From: Helicobacteraceae bacterium | GTDB taxonomy: Bacteria > Campylobacterota > Campylobacteria > Campylobacterales > SZUA-545 | NCBI GenBank assembly: GCA_031258155.1 | Contig: JAIRNH010000066.1 | Span: forward strand, 1 to 64,000 | Length of the DNA: 64,000 bases | Direction of reading: 5' to 3' | Shown: positions 44,845-54,125 of the stretch, in pieces | Layout: every line of letters starts with the position of its first letter | Numbering within the stretch: the first letter of the stretch is position 1 | The notes under the pieces: generated by a model | What the model saw: only the letters and a program-made list of their open reading frames with translations | Told to the model about the DNA's origin: nothing | Databases searched by the model: none | Position numbers and translations under genes: made by a program

Positions 44845-45495
44845 TCATAAAAACCGCTTCGCTATCGATCTAGCCGCCTCGAAAGCGTTTGAAACGATTT
44901 CGCAATCAAACGGCGCGAAGTCCTTCGCTGTAGAGTAGCCGCATAACAGGGCGATCGGCGTTACGCCCGCGCTAAGCGCCGCGTTTATGTCGATTGGCGT
45001 GTCGCCTATCATAAAAGCGTTTCTCTTGTCTCCTCGCGTTCTCTCTAACGCGAGCAGTATAGGTTCCGGATGCGGTTTGGGGTTTTTCGCGTCCTCAAAC
45101 CCCACGATCGCCTCAAAATACCCGTCTATGCCAAAATGCGCCAAAATCTCTTTAGAAAAGCTCGCCGACTTTGTGGTAACCACGCCGATTGCTGCGATTG
45201 GCTTTAGCGTTTCAAGCGCCTCTTTAACCCGCGGCAGAAGCGTCGTCTTTTGCAAACAGACCTTTCGGTAGCGATCTTTATAGCGATCGATGTAGCCTTG
45301 AATCTCCGCTTCCTCTATGCCAAGCGAGACGAACATCTTATGAAGCGGATTACCTATTAGCTTAATAATTGCCTCCGGATCGGGGCTTGCTCTATTAAAA
45401 TGCGCGAACGCCGCGTTAAAGCTCTCTACAATCGCCTCCGTAGAGTCGATCAGAGTTCCGTCGAGATCGAATAGCGCCGTGGCCGGTTTTGCCAT
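44845..45495 (-). CDS. HAD-superfamily phosphatase, phosphoglycolate phosphatase-like
   Basis: The 216 residues have motif I DLDGTLIDST with the Asp nucleophile, motif II VVTTKSA, the Lys motif in NPKPHPEP and motif IV GDTPIDINAA. A helical cap lies between. The family Gph/PpaX hydrolyses phosphoglycolate or similar small phosphates; sequence alone does not settle the substrate. It is convergent with rpoC and divergent from prmC (31-base gap). Confidence 0.88.
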   Translation of the reverse strand: MAKPATALFDLDGTLIDSTEAIVESFNAAFAHFNRASPDPEAIIKLIGNPLHKMFVSLGIEEAEIQGYIDRYKDRYRKVCLQKTTLLPRVKEALETLKPIAAIGVVTTKSASFSKEILAHFGIDGYFEAIVGFEDAKNPKPHPEPILLALERTRGDKRNAFMIGDTPIDINAALSAGVTPIALLCGYSTAKDFAPFDCEIVSNAFEAARSIAKRFL

Positions 45496-45526
45496 AATTA
45501 GCTCCGTTGTTGCGTGAAAGGACGTT

Positions 45527-46330
45527 ATGTATTCTATTAAACGGGCGCTTGAGTTTGGAACTAACGCGCTAAAAAACGTCTGCGATCGACCGCGTTTTGA
45601 AGCGCGGATACTGCTTGAGCGCGCAAGCGGGCTTAGCCGCGTAGAGATCGCGACTAACGATCAAGCGCCAATCGACGCGGCGCGATACGAAGCGATGATC
45701 GCAAGAAGAGAGCGAGGCGAGCCAATCGAGTATATTATTGGTTTGGTTAGCTTCTATTCGCGCGAGTTTCTATGCGAAAGCGGCGTGTTGATCCCCCGCC
45801 CCGAAACGGAGCTTTTAGTCGATCGGGTTATCGAGGCGGCGAAGGGGTTTAACGCGCCGAAGATCGCCGAGATCGGCGTTGGAAGCGGTTGCGTTTGCGT
45901 TATGATCGCCGCGTTAATTCCAAACGCGAAAATTACCGCGAGCGATATTAACAAAAAGGCGATCCTTCTTGCCGCAAAAAACGCCGAGCGCTTTGGCGTA
46001 GCCGATCGCGTAGCGCTAATTCAAACCAATCTACTAGAGGGCGTTCAAGGCGATTTCGATATTTTGGTATCCAATCCGCCTTATATCCGCGCGGACTATC
46101 CTTTGCCAAAAGCGGTATCGTTCGAGCCAAAAGAGGCGTTAATCGGCGGCGAAAGAGGAACGGAGATTTTAGAGGCGATTATCGCGTTAAGAAAACCGAT
46201 ATTAGTCTGCGAATGCGGATACGATCAGGAGGCGTTTTTGCGCGAAAAATTGAAGGCAAACGGCTATAAAATGGTAGAGTTCTATAAAGATTACGCGAAT
46301 TGGACGCGGGGATTTACGGCGAAAAGATGA
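45527..46330 (+). CDS. prmC: Release factor glutamine N5-methyltransferase (PrmC/HemK)
   Basis: PrmC methylates the Gln of the GGQ motif in RF1 and RF2. The 267 residues have the SAM loop EIGVGSGC at 115-122 and NPPY at 183-186, with VLIPRPETELLVDRVI before it. Length is typical. The stop overlaps the next ATG (ATGA), so the MlaF-type ATPase is coupled to it. Confidence 0.93.
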   Translation: MYSIKRALEFGTNALKNVCDRPRFEARILLERASGLSRVEIATNDQAPIDAARYEAMIARRERGEPIEYIIGLVSFYSREFLCESGVLIPRPETELLVDRVIEAAKGFNAPKIAEIGVGSGCVCVMIAALIPNAKITASDINKKAILLAAKNAERFGVADRVALIQTNLLEGVQGDFDILVSNPPYIRADYPLPKAVSFEPKEALIGGERGTEILEAIIALRKPILVCECGYDQEAFLREKLKANGYKMVEFYKDYANWTRGFTAKR

Positions 46331-47079
46331 TTCAAATACGCGATCTGCGCAAACGTTTCGGCGAAAAAGAGGTCTTGCGCGGCGTCGATCTCGATATTAT
46401 TCGCGGCAAAACGACGACCATTTTCGGCGTTAGCGGCGGCGGCAAAAGCACCATTATTAAACATATCGTTGGGCTTTTGACGCCCGATCGCGGCTCTATC
46501 GTGGTGGATGGCGTGCGGCTGTGCGACGCGAAATCGCTATACGCGATACGGCGCAAAGTCGGCTTTTTGTTTCAAAGCGGCGCGCTTTTTGATAGTATGA
46601 GCGTGCGCCAAAACGTGGAGTTTCCGCTGATCGAGCATACGAAACTAAGCGCCGCCGAACGAGAAAAAAAGATCGTAAAGGCGTTGGAGCTTGTGGGGCT
46701 AAAACCGCGCGAAGTTATGCCGCTGTTTCCTCACGAATTATCGGGCGGCATGCGAAAACGCGCGGGGCTTGCGCGAACGATTATCCTAGACCCGCAGGCG
46801 GTGCTATACGACGAGCCGACAAGCGGACTCGATCCTATCACAAGCGATCGCATAAGCCAAATGATATTGCGTCTGCAAGAAGAACTTGGCGTTACCGCCG
46901 CGCTAATTAGCCACGATATTAAAGAGAGCTTTAAGTGTTCGGACTATATCGCTATGCTGTTCGAGGGTAAGATCGTGGAGTATGGCGAGACAAAGGCGAT
47001 CGCCGCGTCGCAAAATCCAATCACGCGGCAGTTTATCGACGGATCGTCGGACGGACCGGTTAGATTCGCCGACGACTAA
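46327..47079 (+). CDS. mlaF: MlaF-type ABC transporter ATPase
   Basis: The 250 residues contain Walker A GVSGGGKST at 34-42, the MlaF-like Q-loop FQSGALFDSMSVRQNVEFPL, signature LSGGMRKRAGLAR, Walker B VLYDEPTSGLDP and switch His in LISHDIKESF. Mla systems move phospholipids between membranes. I place the start at 46327, not the in-frame start nine codons earlier, because MIQIRDLRKRFG is the normal beginning and it couples to prmC. Permease (mlaE) and MCE (mlaD) genes are not adjacent. Confidence 0.87.
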   Translation: MIQIRDLRKRFGEKEVLRGVDLDIIRGKTTTIFGVSGGGKSTIIKHIVGLLTPDRGSIVVDGVRLCDAKSLYAIRRKVGFLFQSGALFDSMSVRQNVEFPLIEHTKLSAAEREKKIVKALELVGLKPREVMPLFPHELSGGMRKRAGLARTIILDPQAVLYDEPTSGLDPITSDRISQMILRLQEELGVTAALISHDIKESFKCSDYIAMLFEGKIVEYGETKAIAASQNPITRQFIDGSSDGPVRFADD

Positions 47080-47184
47080 CGCGAAACAATCTATCAAAGC
47101 GACCAAACGCGGTTTTGCTAATCGCGAGTAATCGATCGCCAATCGTTTAGCGAAACGCGGCAGACGTTTTAGGCTTACATATAC

Positions 47185-47190
47185 TATAAT
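47185..47190 (+). promoter_or_regulatory. -10 element of the small TPR gene
   Basis: TATAAT, consensus, 34 bases before the ATG at 47224. No clear -35. GGGAGATAA serves as ribosome site. Confidence 0.5.
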
Positions 47191-47223
47191 CGCCAAATCA
47201 CACGACATAAGGGAGATAATGCG

Positions 47224-47616
47224 ATGAAAGCGGTTATGCTTGCGGCGTTAATATGCGTCGCCTCTTGGGGCGCAAGCCTTTTTGAACTAGGCAAAGAAGC
47301 CTATGTAAACGGCAATTATGAAGAGGCGTTAGAGTATTTCGCCAAAGCGATAAAAGAGAAGCCAAAAAGCGCTGAAATTTACTACGAGCGCGGCTGCCTT
47401 CTTAGCGATCTGGGCGAATATGAAGCGGCGATCAAAGATTTTACGAAAGCGATCGAGCTTAAACCCGATTACGGCTTTGCCTACAACAATCGCGCGATCT
47501 CCTACGGAACGAGCGGCGATATTGAAAAGGCGGAAAAAGACGCGCGTAAAGCGTGCGAGTTAAAAGTCTGCGTCGCGTATCAATTTATGCGCGAAAACGG
47601 ATTTATAGAAGACTAA
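47224..47616 (+). CDS. Small secreted TPR protein
   Basis: The 130 residues start with a signal peptide (MKAVMLAALICVASWGAS, likely cut near 17) and contain three TPR-like units (FELGKEAYVNGNYEEALEYF; AEIYYERGCLLSDLGEYEAA; GFAYNNRAISYGTSGDIEKA). The end (DARKACELKVC) recalls the TPR protein at 1548 and is frequent in this phylum. Probably a periplasmic protein-binding factor. It stands alone with its own -10 element. Confidence 0.85.
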   Translation: MKAVMLAALICVASWGASLFELGKEAYVNGNYEEALEYFAKAIKEKPKSAEIYYERGCLLSDLGEYEAAIKDFTKAIELKPDYGFAYNNRAISYGTSGDIEKAEKDARKACELKVCVAYQFMRENGFIED

Positions 47617-48007
47617 CAAAACCTTTTATAAGGGCGGGGCGACGGCAAGATCGATCCTTGAAGCAAACAGCAAAATCCGCTACGACTTCTGCGCGTCAAG
47701 CCGTTAACGGATTTTTAATCTGAATACGAAAGACACGGCGCCCGCCTTTTACGCATAGCTATTAACGATAAGTTTGAGCGCGTTGGCGTTTGTTTTGTCA
47801 ACGCCTCGTCGAAGGCGGGGATTTAAAAAACGTTTATTTTAAACGTTTTTGATCTTACTTTTAGAGAAAACCGCGCGTCTTTCGGCTTTTGCGATCGTTT
47901 AAGCAAACGCGCCAAAATAAACTAGGCTTCTAACCCCTCGCGCGATATAGGCGGGCTTTTTAGCCTAGCCGTAAAAGCCGCGCCGCCGATAGCTTAAACT
48001 CGCAACG
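47617..48007. other. Gene-free stretch between TPR gene and rpmA
   Basis: 391 bases without a supported frame. The main structure is the symmetric hairpin at 47826-47850. The rest is a GC-rich mix with short inverted repeats (GCGTTG/CAACGC around 47780-47805). The TPR gene ends on one side and rpmA (opposite strand) on the other, so two transcripts converge here. Confidence 0.5.
47826..47850. terminator. Bidirectional terminator
   Basis: AAAAACGTTT, loop ATTTT, AAACGTTTTT: perfect 10-base arms flanked by A and T runs on both strands. It lies between convergent genes (TPR gene, +; rpmA-rplU, -), as expected of a two-way terminator. Confidence 0.6.
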
Positions 48008-48271
48008 TCAAAGCGGCGTTTTTGGAACGACGGAAACTTTTTTGCGGTTTGCGTCTTTGTGCGAAAAGAGCGTCTCTCCGTCGATCAGCGCGAAGAGCGT
48101 GTGATCTTTGCCTGTGCCGACGTTATCGCCCGCGTGAATTTTCGTGCCGCGCTGACGGACGATAATGTTTCCCGCGCGGACAAACTCGCCGCCAAATTTC
48201 TTAACGCCTAATCTGCGACCGATCGAGTCGCGGTTGTTCTGGGTGCTACCCTGCCCTTTTTTATGCGCCAT
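48008..48271 (-). CDS. rpmA: 50S ribosomal protein L27
   Basis: L27 reaches the peptidyl transferase centre with its N-terminus. The 87 residues start [20 protein letters not shown] and contain [20 protein letters not shown] and [14 protein letters not shown]. The N-terminus is not extended in the way found in some Firmicutes. The usual neighbour obgE is not seen next to it here. Confidence 0.97.
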   Translation of the reverse strand: MAHKKGQGSTQNNRDSIGRRLGVKKFGGEFVRAGNIIVRQRGTKIHAGDNVGTGKDHTLFALIDGETLFSHKDANRKKVSVVPKTPL

Positions 48272-48303
48272 ATCCTATTCCTTTGATATTTGTAAAACCG
48301 CGC

Positions 48304-48615
48304 TTACAGGCTTATGCCCGTAATTCTCACGCGGGTAAAATCGCGCCTAAAGCCGCGTTTTTGCTTGCTGTCTTTGCGGCGGCGTTTTTTGAAAATAATG
48401 ATTTTCTTGCCGCGCCCTTCGTTGATCGCCTCGCCCGTAACCTTCGCGCCCTCGATAAACGGCGAACCCACCGTCAGCGCGCCGTCGTTACTCACCAGCA
48501 AAACCTTTTCAAAAGTAACGGCGGCTTTCGGCTCTAAACCGCGCTTGTCAAACAGAACTATATCGCCTTGCGCGACCTTATACTGCCGTCCGTCCGTATT
48601 GATTATTGCATACAT
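48304..48615 (-). CDS. rplU: 50S ribosomal protein L21
   Basis: The 103 residues begin [19 protein letters not shown] and contain [20 protein letters not shown] and FTRVRITGI, typical of L21. It precedes rpmA by 32 bases. TATAAT lies about 35 bases upstream of the ATG. Confidence 0.97.
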   Translation of the reverse strand: MYAIINTDGRQYKVAQGDIVLFDKRGLEPKAAVTFEKVLLVSNDGALTVGSPFIEGAKVTGEAINEGRGKKIIIFKKRRRKDSKQKRGFRRDFTRVRITGISL

Positions 48616-48650
48616 CGCTTGCCTTTTTGCCTAGCAAAATAAAAGGCGCG

Positions 48651-48656
48651 ATTATA
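48651..48656 (-). promoter_or_regulatory. -10 element of rplU-rpmA
   Basis: TATAAT read on the - strand, followed by CGCGCC (GC-rich discriminator). No clear -35; TTGACT is 25 bases upstream, too far. 36 bases separate it from the rplU ATG. Confidence 0.5.
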
Positions 48657-48811
48657 TTCAAAGGTAGCTTTAACGCAAATTAGTCAATGTTCAAAACGGC
48701 GAAACTTTAGCCGATAAAGCGTATTTCGCGCTTGCGTCATAAACTCGGCGAAGTTAGAAAAGAGACCAAGCCGCGCGAGAAAATCGTCCGACGGCTACCG
48801 CGCGTTAATTT

Positions 48812-49531
48812 TTACCCTCTGTTTTTATTGATCGCCTTATCCGAAATCCGCGTTCCAAGCATTAATCCAGTCAACGCTCCGAATGTTCCTGCGGTCAGCG
48901 CTCCGATCACCGCTCCTGCTATTGCCGTGTATTCCGTTCCGACTATATCTCCAATCAACGCTCCGATCGACACTCCAATTAGCGCTCCGATCGTCGCTCC
49001 GAACGACGTTCCAACCAGCCCTCCGAGTAGCGCTATAACATTCCTCCATCCAATCAGCCACCCAATCAACGCTCCGATCGCCACGATCAGACATACAATC
49101 GGCATTCCAAACGCCGGTCTAACCATCATTCCAATCAGCGCTCCGAACGTCCCTGCGATCAGCGCTCCAATCGCCGACGCCTGTTTATCTATTCGCGGCG
49201 TTTGATCGGGTTGAACAATCGATTTGCTCTGATCTTGGCGTAAAATAAGAGCGAGCAGATCGACGATCTTCGCCGCCGCGGTATCGTTTATAAATAGCTT
49301 CTCGCATAGATAACGAATTTGCGTCTGTTTGCAGACTTGTAAATTCCGCGCGGTATCGATCGCTTTCGCGCAATCCGTTTCGATCGCCATTATTAGCAGA
49401 CGGCGCTCCTGTTTGAACTCGCCTTTTGCGTAATCGTTTAACGACGCCTCGCATTGTTTTGGATCGAATAGAACCTCTCTGCCCTCTTTCGCAACCAGCT
49501 CTTGCGCAACCGATACAAACCGCGCGTCCAT
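48812..49531 (-). CDS. Glycine-zipper membrane protein with shared N-terminal helical domain
   Basis: The 239 residues start MDARFVSVAQELVAKEGREV and carry the same ~105-residue domain as the proteins at 1 and 1548 (LNDYAKGEFKQERRLL, CKQTQIRYLCEK, IVDLLALILRQDQSKSI). From about 130 a long Gly-zipper membrane domain follows: IGALIAGTFGALIGMM, IGALIGWLIGW, GATIGALIGVSIGALIG, IGALTAGTFGALTGLMLG. No enzyme motif is seen. The zipper segments suggest tight helix packing or oligomerisation in the membrane. The DNA here repeats itself because the codons do. Neighbours are rplU and lepA, with no apparent link. Confidence 0.75.
   Translation of the reverse strand: MDARFVSVAQELVAKEGREVLFDPKQCEASLNDYAKGEFKQERRLLIMAIETDCAKAIDTARNLQVCKQTQIRYLCEKLFINDTAAAKIVDLLALILRQDQSKSIVQPDQTPRIDKQASAIGALIAGTFGALIGMMVRPAFGMPIVCLIVAIGALIGWLIGWRNVIALLGGLVGTSFGATIGALIGVSIGALIGDIVGTEYTAIAGAVIGALTAGTFGALTGLMLGTRISDKAINKNRG
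48850..49180. repeat. Imperfect tandem repeat coding for glycine-zipper units
   Basis: On the + strand the motif CGCTCCGATC or CGCTCCAAT recurs many times (for example near 48899, 48961, 48985, 49070, 49160), spaced about 24-60 bases. On the coding strand it reads GAT/ATT-GGA-GCG-, the IGA of IGALIG. The array could expand or contract by slippage. Confidence 0.6.
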
Positions 49532-49642
49532 TGTCGCCTCTTGTAGTTTTTTTGAAAACCCGCGTCAATCGTAGCGCCGCGTTTCTTAAAAGGAGACCTG
49601 TATCAACGCCATAACCGAGCGAGCGAGCGAAGATCGCGACTT

Positions 49643-51436
49643 TTATCGGCGCGAGTTGTCGTCGATCTGTAAAACGGCTAAAAACGCCTCTTGCGGGATA
49701 TGAACCTTGCCGATCGCTTTCATTCGCTTTTTGCCCTCTTTTTGCTTCTCTAATAGCTTGCGTTTTCTGGTAATATCACCGCCGTAGCACTTGGCGGTTA
49801 CGTTCTTGCCCACCGATTTAACCGTTTCGCGAGCGATTATCTTAGCGCCGATCGAGGCTTGGATCGCCACTTCAAATAGCTGGCGATCGATTAACTCCTT
49901 CATCTTTGCGACAAGCTCGCGCCCTCTGTATTCGGCTTTGGATCGATCGATAATTAAGCTAAGCGCGTCAACCGCTTCGCCAGCCACGCGAATATCGAGT
50001 TTTACTAGATTGCCCTCTCGATATTCGATCGGCTCGTAATCAAAACTCGCGTATCCTTTTGACAGGCTTTTTAACTTGTCGTAAAAATCGCCGATCGCCT
50101 CGTTAAGCGGGATCGCGTAGATAAGCATCACGCGGCTTTGACCGATATACTCCATCTTTTCGCTAACGCCGCGCCTATCGTTCAACAGCGCGATCATAGA
50201 GCCGACAAACTCGTTTGGCGCAATCACCGTCGCGCGCGCGTAAGGCTCGAAAACCTTGTCGATCTTTCCCGCGTCGGGAAACAAAGAGGGGTTGGAGACG
50301 AGTATTTTTTCGCCGCTTGTCGTCAAAACTTCATAGGTAACGCTCGGAGCGGTGGCGATCAGATCAAGCCCAAATTCGCGGCTTAATCGCTCCTTAATCA
50401 CGTCCATATGAAGCGCGCCCAAAAACCCCGCGCGGAAGCCAAAACCTAGCGCGACGGAACTTTCGGGCGTAAAGGTAATGCTCGAATCGCTCATCTTTAG
50501 TTTTTCTAGCGCGTCGCGCAACGGCTCAAACTGTTCGGCGTCGATCGGGTAAATCCCCGCGAATACATAGGCTTTTGCCTCGCGGTATCTTGCGACGGGT
50601 TCGTTAGCTGGCGCGATCAGATCGGTGATCGTATCGCCCACGCGAATATCGCCAATCGTTTTAACGCCCAAAACGACAATCCCGATTTCGCCCGTTTTAA
50701 GCTCCTCGGTCGCAATATGATCGATCGGGTGCGGGTAATAAAGCGCGCCTATCTCGCGGCGCGTTCGCGTCGCCATCGTCAGAACCTTTTGCCCTACTTT
50801 AAGAGCGCCGTCAAAGACGCGGACAAGCGCCAACGCGCCTAGATAGGGATCAAACCTGCTATCGTAAATCAGAGCGCGGCTTGGAGCGTTTTCGTCTCCA
50901 TCGGGCGGCGGGATTTTCGCCGTAATCGTATCTAGCAGCGCCTCGATCCCCAGCCCGCTTTTTGCCGATACAAGATTGGCGTTAGAACAGTCAATCCCGA
51001 TCACGCTTTCAATCTCGGCTTTAACGCGATCAATATCCGCGTTTGGCAGATCGATCTTGTTTATGACCGGAATAATCTCCACGTCGTTTTCAATCGCCAT
51101 ATAGCAGTTGGCGATCGTTTGCGCCTGCACACCCTGCGTCGCATCAACGACAAGCAACGCGCCTTCGGAGCTAATCAGCGACTTGCTCACCTCGTGCGAA
51201 AAATCCACGTGTCCGGGCGTGTCGATCAGATTAAGAGTGTAATCTTTGTATCTGAGGCGAACGCTCTGCGCTTTGATCGTAATGCCGCGCTCGCGCTCGA
51301 TCTCCATATCGTCTAGCAGTTGCTCTCTCATCTGCCGATCGCTAACCGATCGCGTCTGCTGAATAATCCGATCGGCGAGAGTGCTTTTGCCGTGATCGAT
51401 ATGCGCGATAATAGAAAAATTGCGTATGTTTTTCAT
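49643..51436 (-). CDS. lepA: Elongation factor 4 (LepA)
   Basis: EF4 is a translational GTPase related to EF-G that acts on stalled or back-translocating ribosomes. The 597 residues have [13 protein letters not shown] (G1), [10 protein letters not shown] (G2), DTPGHVDFS (G3), NKIDLPNAD (G4) and the LepA C-terminal domain ([17 protein letters not shown]). Length is normal. Confidence 0.97.
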   Translation of the reverse strand: MKNIRNFSIIAHIDHGKSTLADRIIQQTRSVSDRQMREQLLDDMEIERERGITIKAQSVRLRYKDYTLNLIDTPGHVDFSHEVSKSLISSEGALLVVDATQGVQAQTIANCYMAIENDVEIIPVINKIDLPNADIDRVKAEIESVIGIDCSNANLVSAKSGLGIEALLDTITAKIPPPDGDENAPSRALIYDSRFDPYLGALALVRVFDGALKVGQKVLTMATRTRREIGALYYPHPIDHIATEELKTGEIGIVVLGVKTIGDIRVGDTITDLIAPANEPVARYREAKAYVFAGIYPIDAEQFEPLRDALEKLKMSDSSITFTPESSVALGFGFRAGFLGALHMDVIKERLSREFGLDLIATAPSVTYEVLTTSGEKILVSNPSLFPDAGKIDKVFEPYARATVIAPNEFVGSMIALLNDRRGVSEKMEYIGQSRVMLIYAIPLNEAIGDFYDKLKSLSKGYASFDYEPIEYREGNLVKLDIRVAGEAVDALSLIIDRSKAEYRGRELVAKMKELIDRQLFEVAIQASIGAKIIARETVKSVGKNVTAKCYGGDITRKRKLLEKQKEGKKRMKAIGKVHIPQEAFLAVLQIDDNSRR

Positions 51437-51521
51437 CTACTTCCAAATCTAACGCCAAAGCGAATTTGCGCCAAGCCAAGCGTAGGCGGAAATATACCAA
51501 AAACGCATTTGCGCGGCGAAA

Positions 51522-52337
51522 TTAGTTCTGGGAGTTATACCACGGAAACGCCTTGCGCGTAACAAACACAAAAACTCTATCGGCGATAAAACCCGACGCG
51601 CCGAGCGCTCCTATGCCTATAAACATCCATTCGACATAAAAAAGCTGATTGCCAAGCGACATCATATACGCGATTCCGCTCAAACTGCCGCTTAATTCCG
51701 CCGCCACCAGCACGACCAGCGAAAGCGCGATCGCCTGTCGAATGCCCGTCAAAATAAAGGGTAAAGCGGCGGGCAGAACGACCAAAAATAGCGTGTCGCT
51801 ACGGCTTGCGCCCAAGCTCGCGGCGCTTTTTAGATATATCTGATTAACGTCGCGCACGCCGATTAGCGTCGTGATCCAAACGGGGAAAAACGCGCCCCAC
51901 GCTATCAGCGCGACTTTAGGCGGCTCGCCAATTCCAAACCAAAGCACGACAATAGGCACGATCGCCAAAACCGGCACGGCGCGAAAGCCGTGCAAAATTG
52001 GCTCCGTAAGGTAGTTAAACCACTCTAACCTAGCCGAAGAGACTCCCGCTACCACTCCTACGACGACGCCAATCGCAAAACCCGCGATCGCGCGCTCCAT
52101 GCTCGCGACGATATGCGTCCATAATTCGCCTGAAACGATTAGCGGAATAAGGCTTTGCGCCACCTTTGAAGGCGGCGGAAACAACGAGGGATTCAACCAA
52201 TCTATCAGACGCGGCGCGATCTCCCACAACGCTAAAAATATAACGCCGCCCAGCAGATTAAACGCCAGCCGTTTAACCCGTTTGCGCCGTTTTTCGCGCT
52301 CCGTCGCGCGCTTAAACTCCTCTTTTAGGTCGCTCAT
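51522..52337 (-). CDS. ABC transporter permease, SsuC/TauC type
   Basis: The 271 residues have about six TM segments and the EAA loop for the ATPase (YLKSAASLGASRSDTLFLVV). GFRAVPVLAIVPIVVLWFGI matches the nitrate/sulfonate/taurine (TauC, SsuC) permeases. It overlaps the ATPase gene by four bases. No periplasmic binding protein gene lies nearby, so the substrate is open; the family suggests sulfonates, nitrate, cyanate or pyrimidine precursors. Confidence 0.87.
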   Translation of the reverse strand: MSDLKEEFKRATEREKRRKRVKRLAFNLLGGVIFLALWEIAPRLIDWLNPSLFPPPSKVAQSLIPLIVSGELWTHIVASMERAIAGFAIGVVVGVVAGVSSARLEWFNYLTEPILHGFRAVPVLAIVPIVVLWFGIGEPPKVALIAWGAFFPVWITTLIGVRDVNQIYLKSAASLGASRSDTLFLVVLPAALPFILTGIRQAIALSLVVLVAAELSGSLSGIAYMMSLGNQLFYVEWMFIGIGALGASGFIADRVFVFVTRKAFPWYNSQN

Positions 52338-53089
52338 TTTTCTAATAACTCCTCGATATTACCGTATAGCAGCTCCTCGATCGCGCGGTATTCGACGGCA
52401 AATTCGGGCGATCCGCGCAGACGAAAATACGGGGCGGCGATCGCTCTGTATCCTGCAATCGCGCCGTTTCGCATTACCGCCACGCGCTGCGCCAAAAATA
52501 TCGCCTCGTCTATATTGTGCGTTATAAATAGGATCGTTACGCCGGTTTCCTTCCAAATGCGCAACAGATCGCTCTGCAACTCGGCGCGAGTGAGCGCGTC
52601 AACGGCGGCAAACGGTTCGTCCATCAGCAAAATCGACGGGCGCGTAACAAGCGATCGCGCCACCGCCACCCGTTGGCGTTGCCCGCCGCTAAGCTCGTGC
52701 GGATAGCGGCGCGCCTGATCTTCCAGCCTCGTCATTTTCAGAGCTTCCATCGCGCGTTCATAGCGTTCGGCTTTGCCGACGTTTAGCGATCGCAGTCCAA
52801 ACGAAACGTTTTGAATCGCGCTCATCCAAGGAAAAAGCGCATATTCCTGAAACACCACCGATCGATCGGGCGCGGGTTTCGTTATTCGTTTGCCGTCGAT
52901 TAAAACTTCGCCCGCGCTGGGCGCGATAAAACCCGCCAGCAAATGCAGCAGAGTGGTTTTCCCGCAACCGGAACGCCCAAGCAAACAGACAAACTCGCCG
53001 CGATCCATGCGAAAATCGACGTTATTCAACGCCAAAAACGGCTCGCCTTTACCTGCAAAATAGCGGCTAACCGCCTTAACTTCTATCAT
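52334..53089 (-). CDS. ABC transporter ATPase, SsuB/TauB type
   Basis: The 251 residues have Walker A LGRSGCGKTTLL at about 36-47, Q-loop FQEYALFPWMSAIQNVSFGL, signature LSGGQRQRVAVARSL, Walker B ILLMDEPFAAVD and switch His in FITHNIDEA. Closest to SsuB/TauB/NrtD. It is the first gene of the pair and is divergent from the amidohydrolase at 53190 with a 100-base gap. Confidence 0.9.
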   Translation of the reverse strand: MIEVKAVSRYFAGKGEPFLALNNVDFRMDRGEFVCLLGRSGCGKTTLLHLLAGFIAPSAGEVLIDGKRITKPAPDRSVVFQEYALFPWMSAIQNVSFGLRSLNVGKAERYERAMEALKMTRLEDQARRYPHELSGGQRQRVAVARSLVTRPSILLMDEPFAAVDALTRAELQSDLLRIWKETGVTILFITHNIDEAIFLAQRVAVMRNGAIAGYRAIAAPYFRLRGSPEFAVEYRAIEELLYGNIEELLEK

Positions 53090-53139
53090 ATCGATCGCGC
53101 CTTTTTTGGCTTATGTTCGAGGCGGTATTTTAGCGCTAT

Positions 53140-53145
53140 TATGAT
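53140..53145 (+). promoter_or_regulatory. -10-like element before the amidohydrolase
   Basis: TATGAT (or TATTAT three bases before) 45 bases upstream of the TTG start. It lies in the 100-base gap that also must hold the promoter of the divergent ABC genes. No -35 match. Confidence 0.3.
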
Positions 53146-53189
53146 AAACTTGAGCGATTTACTTAACTTATCAAAACAAAGGAGACGAA

Positions 53190-54125
53190 TTGGCAAAGAA
53201 ACTGATTGAGACGCACTGCCATCTAATCGGCGCCTCGCCCGTCAGCGAAAATCTTGGCGACAAGATAAAAACGCTGCCCGACAAGATCGCCTTTCGCACA
53301 AGGTATCCCGATCTTTACGCGCAGCGGATTCAACTGCCGCCGATCGATATTTCCGACGCTCTGATCGCCGACATGGACGCGCACGGCGTAAGCCACGCCA
53401 TTATCCAGCAAGATTACGGCAGAGGCGACAACGATATGGTAGCCGCGCAGGTAGCCAAGCGTCCCGATCGCTTTTTCGGTTTGGTGAAAATGCAGCGTTA
53501 TACCGACTTCGTCAAACGTATGCCTAGTCGCGAAGAGACGCCGCGCATCCGCGAGTTTGCGGTTTCTGAGATCAGACGCGGCATAGAAGACCTAAAGCTG
53601 ATCGGCGTAGGCGAGTTTTTTGCGCGGGTATTTACCAACGAGGTAAATCCCGACAACATTCTTGAGGATTTTCGTCCGATTTTCGATACGCTAAGCGAAT
53701 ATAAGGCGCCCGTTCAGATTCAAACCGCATGGACGCAGTTCCCGCATAATCTTTTTTACGGCGATCCGCTCTGGGTTGACGAGATCGCGGGCGAGTATCC
53801 GCGCGTTCCGATTATTCTGACAAAAATGGGGCGCGGCTTCGAGTCGCTTTTTGATAACGCCTTGATGGTGGCTATGCGCAACGCCAACGTCTATTTTGAT
53901 ATTGTCGATACCAACGCCAACCATCTACGCCGCGCGATAGACGCGATCGGCTCGGATCGCATAATGTATGGCAGCGATTGGTGTTGTATGACCCGCTGGG
54001 TGAGAGAGCCGTCGGGCTGCCACCAGCGCCATCTCGATCTGCTAGATCAGGCGAATGTTACTCCGCAAGAACGAGAGAATATCGAGTGGCGAACGGCGGC
54101 AAAGGCGTTTAACCTAAAACTATAA
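53190..54125 (+). CDS. Amidohydrolase-2 (ACMSD-like) metal-dependent hydrolase
   Basis: The 311 residues show the TIM-barrel amidohydrolase marks: ETHCHL (9-12 region, two His), a central YAPVQIQTAW-like strand (KAPVQIQTAWTQFPHN), and YGSDW near residue 265 with the last metal Asp. The ACMSD family includes decarboxylases and lactonases of aromatic and carboxylic acids; substrate unknown. The start is TTG with AAAGGAG 7 bases upstream. TPs in between are few, and it is divergent from the orphan ABC pair, which may be linked functionally. Confidence 0.83.
   Translation: MAKKLIETHCHLIGASPVSENLGDKIKTLPDKIAFRTRYPDLYAQRIQLPPIDISDALIADMDAHGVSHAIIQQDYGRGDNDMVAAQVAKRPDRFFGLVKMQRYTDFVKRMPSREETPRIREFAVSEIRRGIEDLKLIGVGEFFARVFTNEVNPDNILEDFRPIFDTLSEYKAPVQIQTAWTQFPHNLFYGDPLWVDEIAGEYPRVPIILTKMGRGFESLFDNALMVAMRNANVYFDIVDTNANHLRRAIDAIGSDRIMYGSDWCCMTRWVREPSGCHQRHLDLLDQANVTPQERENIEWRTAAKAFNLKL

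Noticed and set aside
47617-48007. Possible tRNA or small RNA in the gap
   Set aside because: Several short inverted repeats, but no cloverleaf with a T arm and no promoter.
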